DNA of 17,206 nt, taken from NCBI GenBank assembly GCA_964017145.1, contig CAXHKQ010000128.1, positions 1 through 17,206 on the forward strand, in the 5' to 3' direction. The DNA comes from Agrocybe praecox. Lineage: Eukaryota > Basidiomycota > Agaricomycetes > Agaricales > Agrocybaceae. The notes under the pieces are model-generated. The model made no database searches and was not told where the DNA came from. It saw only the letters and a program-made list of their open reading frames with translations. The number at the start of each line of letters is the position of its first letter. Position 1 is the stretch's first letter. Shown here in pieces: positions 1 through 7,154 of the stretch. Both the position numbers and the translations under genes were made by a program.

Positions 1-17
1 TAACGGCACCGCCGTTA
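1..17. repeat. Perfect 17-nt hairpin TAACGGC-ACC-GCCGTTA (A1)
   Basis: A 7 bp perfect inverted repeat with a 3 nt loop. It lies about 55 bp before the ~93 bp repeat array, close to where A/B homology begins. No T-run follows, so it is not a simple terminator. Confidence 0.8.
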
Positions 18-71
18 CTTCGATTCAAATATTTATTTTACTTTATGTGAGTTCAAACATGTAAGTGTCAA

Positions 72-421
72 GGCGCGGTTTCAGCAATGACGTGTGTTTG
101 CATTCAGCGGCCATTGGCAGAACATATTTGTGTAAAAAGTGTGTATTCAGATTAGACTGGCAAAGGCGCGGTTTCAGCAATGACGAATGTTTGCATTCAG
201 CGGCCATTGTCAGAGCAAATCTTTGTAATGAAGTGTGTGTTTGCAAAATGAACTGGCAAGGCACGGTTTCAGCAATGACGAGTATTTGCATTCAGCGGCC
301 ATTGTCAGATCAGATTTCTGTAAAGACGTGTGTGTTCAAATTGTGCTGGCGCTGGTCGGTTTCAGCAATGACGTGTATTTGCATCCGGCGACCATTGTCA
401 GGGCAAAATTTGTGTAAGAGT
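72..421 (+). repeat. Four ~93 bp subrepeats, shared module (A1)
   Basis: Copies begin at 72, 165, 260 and about 353 (spacing 93, 95, 93). Each has a conserved ~45 bp core running from CGGTTTCAGCAATGACG through TTTGCATTCAGCGGCCATTG, followed by a more variable GT-rich tail. The core carries GGCCAT (core of YY1/Pho-type sites), ATTGG (CCAAT box on the other strand) and TTTGCAT (a full ATTTGCAT octamer in copies 3 and 4). These are sequence matches only. Open frames run through the array, but the 95 bp step shifts the frame, so it is not a protein repeat. Confidence 0.95.
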
Positions 422-441
422 GGTAGTTGCGTTTGTGTTTT

Positions 442-540
442 GATTTAGGATCGGTTTTGGATTTTACGTTTGTGTTTCGATTTAGGATCGGTTTTGGATT
501 TTACGTTCGTGTTTAGATTTAGGATCTGTTTTGGATTTTA
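442..540 (+). repeat. Three 37 bp subrepeats GATTTAGGATC... (A1)
   Basis: Copies start at 442, 479 and 516, exactly 37 bp apart; the third is incomplete. The consensus opens GATTTAGGATC(G/T)GTTTTGG and goes on ATTTTACGTTTGTGTTT. The strand is strongly G/T-rich and each copy has a TTTAGG. That is not a run of insect TTAGG telomere repeats, since the motif recurs only every 37 bp. Confidence 0.95.
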
Positions 541-730
541 TTAGTGTGCTGTTTTGGAAAGTGAGTGATTTGCAATTACAGGTATTTGACAGGACAATTT
601 TCGTTTTAATTTTGATTTAGCAGTTTATTCGATTCCATTATTACCATCTTGGTTTAGGGATATGATGATTTGGTGTTGAGGGGAATGTGGATATGTCATC
701 TTGTGAGTGTGGTTTCGGATAAGCCTGTGT
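541..730. other. Diverged part of shared module (A1; also 3205-3394, 5870-6059; B 10200-10409, 13581-13790, 16963-17172)
   Basis: Alignable between families only in patches (for example TTTGCAATTAC, GATTTAG and TTGTGAGTGT). No gene or structured element seen. It serves as an internal contrast to the conserved blocks either side. Confidence 0.6.
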
Positions 731-801
731 GTGTTCGGTGGACTTATTATGACAACCTATTGGTTCATTTTCTAAATGCAAATTAACCAAGTGTCGCCTC
801 A
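731..801 (+). other. Conserved ~70 bp block of the shared module (A1)
   Basis: From GTGTTCGGTGGACTTATT to CAAGTGTCG(C/T)CTCA the A and B sequences differ at only a few positions, while the ~170 bp before it (540-730) are clearly diverged. It contains AACC-TATT-GGTT, a 4 bp stem identical in both families (754-765). Such a sharp conservation island in an otherwise drifting repeat suggests constraint, or gene conversion between families. No known motif is recognised. Confidence 0.7.
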
Positions 802-825
802 TGAAACATTCATTATTTTACTATG

Positions 826-856
826 GGTACAGCATACTTTTTAGGGTATGCGTACC
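826..856 (+). ncRNA. Hairpin H1, candidate structured RNA element (A1)
   Basis: GGTAC (826-830) pairs with GTACC (852-856) and GCATAC (832-837) with GTATGC (846-851). This leaves A831 bulged and an 8 nt TTTTTAGG loop, an 11 bp stem. The flanks (TATTTTACTATGG before, GAGTATGCCAC after) are conserved in family B. In B the third pair, T828-A854, is C-G, a double change that keeps pairing. A second GTATGC at 859-864 could compete for GCATAC. Calling it RNA is an inference; it could act as DNA, or be chance. Confidence 0.45.
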
Positions 857-859
857 GAG

Positions 860-1050
860 TATGCCACGCCTGTGAGTGTGGTGTGTTGTTTGTGTGTTAC
901 TCGACTTAGCCACGGTAATTTGAAACGCAAGCCCATCCTCTGGCTGGCCGAGGCCCATCCCAGGCGAATAGGTGCTTTATTCAAAGTACAATGTTAGTCA
1001 TTTTTTAGTCTAAATTACGGTTATTTTGGTGGGCACTTTCTTCCACCTGA
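860..1050 (+). other. Conserved part of shared module between H1 and H2 (A1; also A2, A3, B1-B3)
   Basis: Two well-conserved islands lie between the hairpins. One runs from CCAC(G/A)CCTGTGAGTGT. The other runs from CCACGGTAA through GAAACGCA, GCCC, TCTGGCTG and GCCCATCCCA to TAGGTGCTTTATTCA (about 911-981). The linkers between them are diverged. I recognise no tRNA, snRNA or RNase P signature. Copies lie at 3524-3714, 6189-6379, 7160-7347, 10541-10728 and 13922-14109. Confidence 0.55.
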
Positions 1051-1056
1051 TTGAAA

Positions 1057-1114
1057 CTATCGCTTGCGGGTGCAGTGGCACGCCTGTAAAAATGGACTTT
1101 GGGTCAATCGATAG
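1057..1114 (+). ncRNA. Nested stem structure H2, candidate structured RNA (A1)
   Basis: Outer stem: 1057-1066 (CTATCGCTTG) pairs with 1105-1114 (CAATCGATAG), nine pairs with one C.T mismatch (1063/1108). Inner hairpin: GTGC (1070-1073) with GCAC (1078-1081), loop AGTG, then bulged G1082 and GG/CC (1068-1069 with 1083-1084). Family B keeps both helices, the same bulge position and a 4 nt loop. Outer-stem pair T1065-A1106 is C-G in B, a compensatory change. The preceding GGTGGGCACT...TCTTCCACCT stretch (about 1029-1048) is also conserved and can form a short stem. Confidence 0.5.
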
Positions 1115-1133
1115 CGTGTGTGTGGTTGAGATT

Positions 1134-1186
1134 GGGTGGTTTGGGGGGGGGAAATGGGATGTGGAGTTTATGGGTGGTGTTTAGGG
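1134..1186 (+). other. G-quadruplex-type tract (A1, G9 run)
   Basis: G-tracts lie at 1134-1136, 1143-1151 (nine G), 1156-1158, 1172-1174 and 1184-1186. Using the long run for two tracts gives four G3 tracts with loops of 6, a few and 4 nt, meeting the usual G3+N1-7 pattern on the + strand. The tract starts about 20 nt after H2. The nine-G run is also the only length-variable site between A1 and the other A units. Confidence 0.7.
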
Positions 1187-1786
1187 AAGGGATTCGGCCT
1201 ATATATTCGTTCATATTCTTTCAGAGTTATGATCGGAATCGATAGGTCTGCCAGTGGTAATCATGGTTTCGATTAAAGGTAAAGTTATTTGGTCCAATAA
1301 ATACTCCAATTTTATTTGTTATTGCAATCGTAATTTAGCATTCACTCGTGTTCACACTTATTCTAGTTCATGTAGGATCGTATCTCGGATGATCTGGTCA
1401 GTTTTATTTATTTTAATTTTAAGGTAGTTGTTGTTATCAACTTGTTGGATTATTAGAGATAATACATTCGATTGTTAAAATGTTTAAAATGATAATATTA
1501 GGTTATTTGAGGTATAGAGAAACGCATTGGTGGTTCGTGGGCAGTCGCTTCGTTCGGTTGCCTAGGATGTGGTTTACAGAAATGTATCGTTTTGACAAAT
1601 TTAGAGCGTTCGTTTCACGAATCTTTTCAATTTATAACCGTATTGCGCATTGTAGGCAAGGATAAGCAAATATTGTCAAGAGTATCAGGTGTCCGAAGTG
1701 AGAAATCAACATTCATTCGGGTGCACCTGGTAGCTCTTTAGAATGCAACGGCACTTTACGTTAATCCCAGTATCTTCAACTTGAGT
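1187..1786. other. A-specific non-coding stretch (A1; repeats at 3852-4451 and 6517-7099)
   Basis: About 600 bp of A/T-leaning sequence without a credible gene. It has a TATATAT at 1200-1206, an AATAAA at 1296-1301, and the string AGGTAAAGT at 1277-1285. That string resembles a 5' splice site and is shared with family B (AGGTAAAGT near 7509-7517). A 61-codon frame at 1480-1665 has no recognisable features. A3 ends inside this stretch. Confidence 0.6.
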
Positions 1787-1837
1787 CAACAACTGGGTGA
1801 TGCACGCCCCTCGTGCATTCATTTCAAACAGTTGTTG
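1787..1837. repeat. Two-tier stem-loop, 9 bp + 7 bp (A1)
   Basis: CAACAACTG (1787-1795) pairs with CAGTTGTTG (1829-1837). Inside it ATGCACG (1800-1806) pairs with CGTGCAT (1812-1818) around a 5 nt loop. Both stems are perfect. The element is A-specific and begins 17 nt beyond the point where A3 is truncated. It may act as RNA or as a cruciform-prone DNA element. Confidence 0.75.
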
Positions 1838-1926
1838 TTTAGCTCAGCGTTGATTGGGCTTGGTCCGTTGGGGCGGGTTGGTAAGGCCCATTGATGCCTC
1901 CTCGGTGCCACAAAAATACAAGTTCT

Positions 1927-2015
1927 AAGTATTGTTTCGGCGGGGGAGCGCGTTGTGCCTCATCAGGGTACAGCAGAAACCGCGGCGCTCGACCCTCGCT
2001 GTACCGACAATACTT
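1927..2015. repeat. Large stem-loop, 9 bp + 8 bp (A1)
   Basis: AAGTATTGT (1927-1935) pairs with ACAATACTT (2007-2015), and GGTACAGC (1967-1974) with GCTGTACC (1998-2005). Both helices are perfect and the second is nested in the first. GAGCGC (1946-1951) can also pair with GCGCTC (1985-1990) in the loop, a possible pseudoknot or alternative fold. The A1/A2 substitution at 1942 falls in the unpaired 5' side. GGGTACAGC also occurs at the 5' arm of H1. Confidence 0.65.
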
Positions 2016-2255
2016 TTTTCACACTGGAAGATGTACCCCCTTTTCCAGATCCCTGAATTTATGGTTATTTATGTTTAACGTTAATGTTGTACTTACTTTG
2101 TCCGACGATCCGTTCAGCAAACACTTCATCCGGGCCCTGGAACCGACGCGAAGACTCTCGAACCACTCACTAAAAGCGTTTTACAAGAGAATTTGCGTGA
2201 AGCGCTCTGTAGAAATGTTTGCGTGAAGCGCGCCGACTTTTTGGTTAACTACTGC

Positions 2256-2269
2256 GCGCCACGTGGTGC
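2256..2269. promoter_or_regulatory. CACGTG E-box in near-palindrome (A1)
   Basis: GCGCCAC/GTGGTGC is palindromic except for one G/T position and is centred on CACGTG, the Myc/Max/USF-type E-box. It lies just before the 14 bp array. Binding is an inference from the motif only. Confidence 0.35.
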
Positions 2270-2272
2270 GTT

Positions 2273-2370
2273 GTGACAGCTGAGCTGTGACAGCTAAGCC
2301 GTGACAGCTGTGCTGTGACAGCTGAGCCGTGACAGCTGTGCTGTGACAGCTGAGCAGTGACAGCTGAGCT
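2273..2370 (+). repeat. 7 x 14 bp minisatellite GTGACAGCTGwGCy (A1)
   Basis: GTGACAGCT starts at 2273, 2287, 2301, 2315, 2329, 2343 and 2357, exactly every 14 bp; degenerate CAGGGCTGT copies follow to about 2400. Six of the seven contain CAGCTG, a palindromic E-box of the Achaete-Scute/MyoD class. All contain TGACAG, the core bound by Meis/TGIF-class homeoproteins. Whether it is a regulatory cluster or a simple minisatellite cannot be decided from sequence. It is present only in family A. Confidence 0.92.
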
Positions 2371-2420
2371 ATCTCGGCAGGGCTGTGTCAGCAGGGCTGT
2401 CATCATCAGTAGGCTTGTCG

Positions 2421-2450
2421 TTTATTAGTTTTTATTAGTTTTTATTATTT
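2421..2450 (+). repeat. TTTATTAGTT decamer x3 (A1)
   Basis: Three consecutive decamers, the third changed to TTTATTATTT. A short A/T microrepeat following the 14 bp array. Confidence 0.85.
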
Positions 2451-2664
2451 GTGGAACGATATTTTCCGATTTTTACTTTACTCCAATGTTATTTGAGATG
2501 CATTTTCCACACAATGCGGACATAGATAAAATGTATTATTTTTACGTTTATTTTTATCTTTGCCCAAATCATTTGAGGGTTCCGTTTCTACATGAATCTA
2601 TCGCTCAATTATTCAGGTGTGATTGCAATCAGGAAGTGATTGTAATTACCTTTTTCATTCATTC
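2451..2664. other. A/T-rich tail with GATTGCAATC palindrome (A1; repeat at 5116-5329)
   Basis: A/T-rich non-coding sequence. A perfect 10 bp palindrome GATTGCAATC at 2621-2630 (5286-5295 in A2) contains ATTGCAAT, which resembles a C/EBP half-site pair. An 80-codon open frame over the tail runs on into the next unit's shared module and shows no protein features. Confidence 0.5.
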
Positions 2665-2681
2665 TAACGGCACCGCCGTTA
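2665..2681. repeat. Perfect 17-nt hairpin (A2)
   Basis: Identical copy of the hairpin at the start of the window. Confidence 0.8.
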
Positions 2682-2735
2682 CTTCGATTCAAATATTTAT
2701 TTTACTTTATGTGAGTTCAAACATGTAAGTGTCAA

Positions 2736-3085
2736 GGCGCGGTTTCAGCAATGACGTGTGTTTGCATTCAGCGGCCATTGGCAGAACATATTTGTGTAAA
2801 AAGTGTGTATTCAGATTAGACTGGCAAAGGCGCGGTTTCAGCAATGACGAATGTTTGCATTCAGCGGCCATTGTCAGAGCAAATCTTTGTAATGAAGTGT
2901 GTGTTTGCAAAATGAACTGGCAAGGCACGGTTTCAGCAATGACGAGTATTTGCATTCAGCGGCCATTGTCAGATCAGATTTCTGTAAAGACGTGTGTGTT
3001 CAAATTGTGCTGGCGCTGGTCGGTTTCAGCAATGACGTGTATTTGCATCCGGCGACCATTGTCAGGGCAAAATTTGTGTAAGAGT
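2736..3085 (+). repeat. Four ~93 bp subrepeats (A2)
   Basis: Same four-copy array as in A1, with identical spacing. Confidence 0.95.
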
Positions 3086-3105
3086 GGTAGTTGCGTTTGT
3101 GTTTT

Positions 3106-3204
3106 GATTTAGGATCGGTTTTGGATTTTACGTTTGTGTTTCGATTTAGGATCGGTTTTGGATTTTACGTTCGTGTTTAGATTTAGGATCTGTTTTGGAT
3201 TTTA
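3106..3204 (+). repeat. Three 37 bp subrepeats (A2)
   Basis: Identical copy of the A1 array. Confidence 0.95.
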
Positions 3205-3394
3205 TTAGTGTGCTGTTTTGGAAAGTGAGTGATTTGCAATTACAGGTATTTGACAGGACAATTTTCGTTTTAATTTTGATTTAGCAGTTTATTCGATTCC
3301 ATTATTACCATCTTGGTTTAGGGATATGATGATTTGGTGTTGAGGGGAATGTGGATATGTCATCTTGTGAGTGTGGTTTCGGATAAGCCTGTGT

Positions 3395-3465
3395 GTGTTC
3401 GGTGGACTTATTATGACAACCTATTGGTTCATTTTCTAAATGCAAATTAACCAAGTGTCGCCTCA
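3395..3465 (+). other. Conserved ~70 bp block (A2)
   Basis: Copy of the block at 731-801. The A2-specific A to G change at 3468 lies just past its end. Confidence 0.7.
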
Positions 3466-3489
3466 TGGAACATTCATTATTTTACTATG

Positions 3490-3520
3490 GGTACAGCATA
3501 CTTTTTAGGGTATGCGTACC
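3490..3520 (+). ncRNA. Hairpin H1 (A2)
   Basis: Identical to the A1 copy. Confidence 0.45.
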
Positions 3521-3720
3521 GAGTATGCCACGCCTGTGAGTGTGGTGTGTTGTTTGTGTGTTACTCGACTTAGCCACGGTAATTTGAAACGCAAGCCCAT
3601 CCTCTGGCTGGCCGAGGCCCATCCCAGGCGAATAGGTGCTTTATTCAAAGTACAATGTTAGTCATTTTTTAGTCTAAATTACGGTTATTTTGGTGGGCAC
3701 TTTCTTCCACCTGATTGAAA

Positions 3721-3778
3721 CTATCGCTTGCGGGTGCAGTGGCACGCCTGTAAAAATGGACTTTGGGTCAATCGATAG
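3721..3778 (+). ncRNA. Nested stem structure H2 (A2)
   Basis: Identical to the A1 copy. Confidence 0.5.
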
Positions 3779-3797
3779 CGTGTGTGTGGTTGAGATT

Positions 3798-3851
3798 GGG
3801 TGGTTTGGGGGGGGGGAAATGGGATGTGGAGTTTATGGGTGGTGTTTAGGG
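3798..3851 (+). other. G-quadruplex-type tract (A2, G10 run)
   Basis: As in A1 but with ten G. The extra G opens a short frame across the tract that is closed in A1, which shows that frame is accidental. Confidence 0.7.
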
Positions 3852-4451
3852 AAGGGATTCGGCCTATATATTCGTTCATATTCTTTCAGAGTTATGATCG
3901 GAATCGATAGGTCTGCCAGTGGTAATCATGGTTTCGATTAAAGGTAAAGTTATTTGGTCCAATAAATACTCCAATTTTATTTGTTATTGCAATCGTAATT
4001 TAGCATTCACTCGTGTTCACACTTATTCTAGTTCATGTAGGATCGTATCTCGGATGATCTGGTCAGTTTTATTTATTTTAATTTTAAGGTAGTTGTTGTT
4101 ATCAACTTGTTGGATTATTAGAGATAATACATTCGATTGTTAAAATGTTTAAAATGATAATATTAGGTTATTTGAGGTATAGAGAAACGCATTGGTGGTT
4201 CGTGGGCAGTCGCTTCGTTCGGTTGCCTAGGATGTGGTTTACAGAAATGTATCGTTTTGACAAATTTAGAGCGTTCGTTTCACGAATCTTTTCAATTTAT
4301 AACCGTATTGCGCATTGTAGGCAAGGATAAGCAAATATTGTCAAGAGTATCAGGTGTCCGAAGTGAGAAATCAACATTCATTCGGGTGCACCTGGTAGCT
4401 CTTTAGAATGCAACGGCACTTTACGTTAATCCCAGTATCTTCAACTTGAGT

Positions 4452-4502
4452 CAACAACTGGGTGATGCACGCCCCTCGTGCATTCATTTCAAACAGTTGT
4501 TG
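4452..4502. repeat. Two-tier stem-loop (A2)
   Basis: Identical to the A1 copy; absent from A3, which ends just before it. Confidence 0.75.
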
Positions 4503-4591
4503 TTTAGCTCAGCGTTGATTGGGCTTGGTCCGTTGGGGCGGGTTGGTAAGGCCCATTGATGCCTCCTCGGTGCCACAAAAATACAAGTTCT

Positions 4592-4680
4592 AAGTATTGT
4601 TTCGGCAGGGGAGCGCGTTGTGCCTCATCAGGGTACAGCAGAAACCGCGGCGCTCGACCCTCGCTGTACCGACAATACTT
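4592..4680. repeat. Large stem-loop (A2)
   Basis: Same as the A1 copy except for G to A at 4607, outside all proposed pairs. Confidence 0.65.
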
Positions 4681-4920
4681 TTTTCACACTGGAAGATGTA
4701 CCCCCTTTTCCAGATCCCTGAATTTATGGTTATTTATGTTTAACGTTAATGTTGTACTTACTTTGTCCGACGATCCGTTCAGCAAACACTTCATCCGGGC
4801 CCTGGAACCGACGCGAAGACTCTCGAACCACTCACTAAAAGCGTTTTACAAGAGAATTTGCGTGAAGCGCTCTGTAGAAATGTTTGCGTGAAGCGCGCCG
4901 ACTTTTTGGTTAACTACTGC

Positions 4921-4934
4921 GCGCCACGTGGTGC
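4921..4934. promoter_or_regulatory. CACGTG E-box in near-palindrome (A2)
   Basis: Identical to the A1 copy. Confidence 0.35.
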
Positions 4935-4937
4935 GTT

Positions 4938-5035
4938 GTGACAGCTGAGCTGTGACAGCTAAGCCGTGACAGCTGTGCTGTGACAGCTGAGCCGTGACAG
5001 CTGTGCTGTGACAGCTGAGCAGTGACAGCTGAGCT
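4938..5035 (+). repeat. 7 x 14 bp minisatellite (A2)
   Basis: Same array with the same copy number as in A1; lost from the truncated A3. Confidence 0.92.
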
Positions 5036-5085
5036 ATCTCGGCAGGGCTGTGTCAGCAGGGCTGTCATCATCAGTAGGCTTGTCG

Positions 5086-5115
5086 TTTATTAGTTTTTAT
5101 TAGTTTTTATTATTT
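5086..5115 (+). repeat. TTTATTAGTT decamer x3 (A2)
   Basis: Identical to the A1 copy. Confidence 0.85.
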
Positions 5116-5329
5116 GTGGAACGATATTTTCCGATTTTTACTTTACTCCAATGTTATTTGAGATGCATTTTCCACACAATGCGGACATAGATAAAATGTA
5201 TTATTTTTACGTTTATTTTTATCTTTGCCCAAATCATTTGAGGGTTCCGTTTCTACATGAATCTATCGCTCAATTATTCAGGTGTGATTGCAATCAGGAA
5301 GTGATTGTAATTACCTTTTTCATTCATTC

Positions 5330-5346
5330 TAACGGCACCGCCGTTA
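5330..5346. repeat. Perfect 17-nt hairpin (A3)
   Basis: Identical copy of the hairpin at the start of the window. Confidence 0.8.
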
Positions 5347-5400
5347 CTTCGATTCAAATATTTATTTTACTTTATGTGAGTTCAAACATGTAAGTGTCAA

Positions 5401-5750
5401 GGCGCGGTTTCAGCAATGACGTGTGTTTGCATTCAGCGGCCATTGGCAGAACATATTTGTGTAAAAAGTGTGTATTCAGATTAGACTGGCAAAGGCGCGG
5501 TTTCAGCAATGACGAATGTTTGCATTCAGCGGCCATTGTCAGAGCAAATCTTTGTAATGAAGTGTGTGTTTGCAAAATGAACTGGCAAGGCACGGTTTCA
5601 GCAATGACGAGTATTTGCATTCAGCGGCCATTGTCAGATCAGATTTCTGTAAAGACGTGTGTGTTCAAATTGTGCTGGCGCTGGTCGGTTTCAGCAATGA
5701 CGTGTATTTGCATCCGGCGACCATTGTCAGGGCAAAATTTGTGTAAGAGT
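5401..5750 (+). repeat. Four ~93 bp subrepeats (A3)
   Basis: Same four-copy array as in A1, with identical spacing. Confidence 0.95.
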
Positions 5751-5770
5751 GGTAGTTGCGTTTGTGTTTT

Positions 5771-5869
5771 GATTTAGGATCGGTTTTGGATTTTACGTTT
5801 GTGTTTCGATTTAGGATCGGTTTTGGATTTTACGTTCGTGTTTAGATTTAGGATCTGTTTTGGATTTTA
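5771..5869 (+). repeat. Three 37 bp subrepeats (A3)
   Basis: Identical copy of the A1 array. Confidence 0.95.
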
Positions 5870-6059
5870 TTAGTGTGCTGTTTTGGAAAGTGAGTGATTT
5901 GCAATTACAGGTATTTGACAGGACAATTTTCGTTTTAATTTTGATTTAGCAGTTTATTCGATTCCATTATTACCATCTTGGTTTAGGGATATGATGATTT
6001 GGTGTTGAGGGGAATGTGGATATGTCATCTTGTGAGTGTGGTTTCGGATAAGCCTGTGT

Positions 6060-6130
6060 GTGTTCGGTGGACTTATTATGACAACCTATTGGTTCATTTT
6101 CTAAATGCAAATTAACCAAGTGTCGCCTCA
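6060..6130 (+). other. Conserved ~70 bp block (A3)
   Basis: Copy of the block at 731-801. Confidence 0.7.
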
Positions 6131-6154
6131 TGAAACATTCATTATTTTACTATG

Positions 6155-6185
6155 GGTACAGCATACTTTTTAGGGTATGCGTACC
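6155..6185 (+). ncRNA. Hairpin H1 (A3)
   Basis: Identical to the A1 copy. Confidence 0.45.
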
Positions 6186-6385
6186 GAGTATGCCACGCCT
6201 GTGAGTGTGGTGTGTTGTTTGTGTGTTACTCGACTTAGCCACGGTAATTTGAAACGCAAGCCCATCCTCTGGCTGGCCGAGGCCCATCCCAGGCGAATAG
6301 GTGCTTTATTCAAAGTACAATGTTAGTCATTTTTTAGTCTAAATTACGGTTATTTTGGTGGGCACTTTCTTCCACCTGATTGAAA

Positions 6386-6443
6386 CTATCGCTTGCGGGT
6401 GCAGTGGCACGCCTGTAAAAATGGACTTTGGGTCAATCGATAG
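6386..6443 (+). ncRNA. Nested stem structure H2 (A3)
   Basis: Identical to the A1 copy. Confidence 0.5.
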
Positions 6444-6462
6444 CGTGTGTGTGGTTGAGATT

Positions 6463-6516
6463 GGGTGGTTTGGGGGGGGGGAAATGGGATGTGGAGTTTA
6501 TGGGTGGTGTTTAGGG
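6463..6516 (+). other. G-quadruplex-type tract (A3, G10 run)
   Basis: Same as in A2. Confidence 0.7.
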
Positions 6517-7099
6517 AAGGGATTCGGCCTATATATTCGTTCATATTCTTTCAGAGTTATGATCGGAATCGATAGGTCTGCCAGTGGTAATCATGGTTTC
6601 GATTAAAGGTAAAGTTATTTGGTCCAATAAATACTCCAATTTTATTTGTTATTGCAATCGTAATTTAGCATTCACTCGTGTTCACACTTATTCTAGTTCA
6701 TGTAGGATCGTATCTCGGATGATCTGGTCAGTTTTATTTATTTTAATTTTAAGGTAGTTGTTGTTATCAACTTGTTGGATTATTAGAGATAATACATTCG
6801 ATTGTTAAAATGTTTAAAATGATAATATTAGGTTATTTGAGGTATAGAGAAACGCATTGGTGGTTCGTGGGCAGTCGCTTCGTTCGGTTGCCTAGGATGT
6901 GGTTTACAGAAATGTATCGTTTTGACAAATTTAGAGCGTTCGTTTCACGAATCTTTTCAATTTATAACCGTATTGCGCATTGTAGGCAAGGATAAGCAAA
7001 TATTGTCAAGAGTATCAGGTGTCCGAAGTGAGAAATCAACATTCATTCGGGTGCACCTGGTAGCTCTTTAGAATGCAACGGCACTTTACGTTAATCCCA

Positions 7100-7109
7100 T
7101 TATTTTTTA
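7100..7109. other. Junction filler between A and B arrays
   Basis: The A3 match ends at 7099 and the exact family B period match starts at 7109/7110. About nine T-rich bases lie between (TTATTTTTT). They resemble the TTATTTT just downstream, as expected of templated filler at an end-joining or slippage junction. The B side begins inside the shared module just before hairpin H1. H1 and H2 therefore occur in A3 and again right after the junction in B1, and the breakpoint is not an in-register homologous exchange. Confidence 0.85.
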
Positions 7110-7122
7110 TTATTTTACTATG

Positions 7123-7154
7123 GGCACAGCATACGTTTTTAGGGTATGAGTGCC
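7123..7154 (+). ncRNA. Hairpin H1, family B version (B1)
   Basis: GGCAC (7123-7127) pairs with GTGCC (7150-7154) and CATAC (7130-7134) with GTATG (7144-7148). AG faces A in a small internal loop, and the loop is GTTTTTAGG. The outer helix has the C-G pair that replaces T-A of family A. One inner G-C pair of A is lost to A. It sits about 14 bp after the A/B junction. Confidence 0.45.

Larger units (their letters stand above)
1..2664 (+). repeat. Family A satellite unit A1 (2664 bp)
   Basis: The sequence from position 1 starts again at 2665 and at 5330, so the window opens with a head-to-tail tandem array of period 2664-2665 bp. A1 carries, in order: a 17 bp terminal hairpin, four ~93 bp repeats, three 37 bp repeats, a conserved ~70 bp block, hairpins H1 and H2, a G-rich tract, an A-specific region with two large stem-loops, a 7x14 bp array and an A/T decamer repeat. 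Its G-run at 1143-1151 has 9 G, against 10 in A2 and A3, which explains the 1 bp length difference. No credible gene is visible. The first ~1150 bp are homologous to family B; the rest is A-specific. The unit start is arbitrary, set by the window edge. Confidence 0.97.
2665..5329 (+). repeat. Family A satellite unit A2 (2665 bp)
   Basis: This is the second complete A unit, nearly identical to A1. Differences seen by eye are A to G at 3468 (equivalent of 804), G to A at 4607 (equivalent of 1942), and one extra G in the G-run near 3807-3816. Identity above 99.8 percent over 2.66 kb implies recent amplification or active homogenisation. Confidence 0.97.
5330..7099 (+). repeat. Family A satellite unit A3, truncated at 3' side
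   Basis: This copy follows A1 for about 1770 bp and then stops abruptly at the CCCA equivalent to A1 1769. The part lost is the A-specific region with the two large stem-loops, the 14 bp array and the A/T decamer repeat. It has the 10-G run like A2, but the A1 base at the 804-equivalent. It borders the family B array. Confidence 0.96.

Noticed and set aside
43..291. Minus-strand 82-codon frame with MAAECKH repeats
   Set aside because: It is the reverse-strand shadow of the same subrepeats and has no independent support.
65..448. Open frames through the ~93 bp repeats (FSNDxCLHSAAI-type peptide repeats) on both strands, 60-127 codons
   Set aside because: Repeat spacing of 91-95 bp changes reading frame between copies, several frames are open at once, and a one-base insertion in B3 truncates the frame. 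This is low stop density in a repeat, not a protein.
442..540. TTTAGG motifs as canonical insect telomere repeat (TTAGG)n
   Set aside because: They occur singly every 37 bp, never as a contiguous TTAGG array.
860..985. tRNA, 5S rRNA, snRNA or RNase P-like gene in the conserved block
   Set aside because: No A-box/B-box pair with proper spacing, no cloverleaf and no Sm-site or RNase P signature that I could find.
1200..1225. TATATAT followed by TTTCAGAG as a core promoter; TATAAA at 9034-9039 likewise
   Set aside because: The distance from TATA to a possible initiator is not right, and no transcript evidence or gene follows. A/T-rich chance matches are expected.
1891..2226. 111-codon frame in A1 and A2 (Gly to Arg difference between copies)
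   Set aside because: It overlaps the stem-loop region, has no domain, and is absent from A3. The single difference is non-synonymous and tells nothing of selection.
1..7099. Ribosomal DNA intergenic spacer
   Set aside because: Such spacers can carry subrepeats, but two and a half full 2.66 kb periods contain no rRNA coding sequence.
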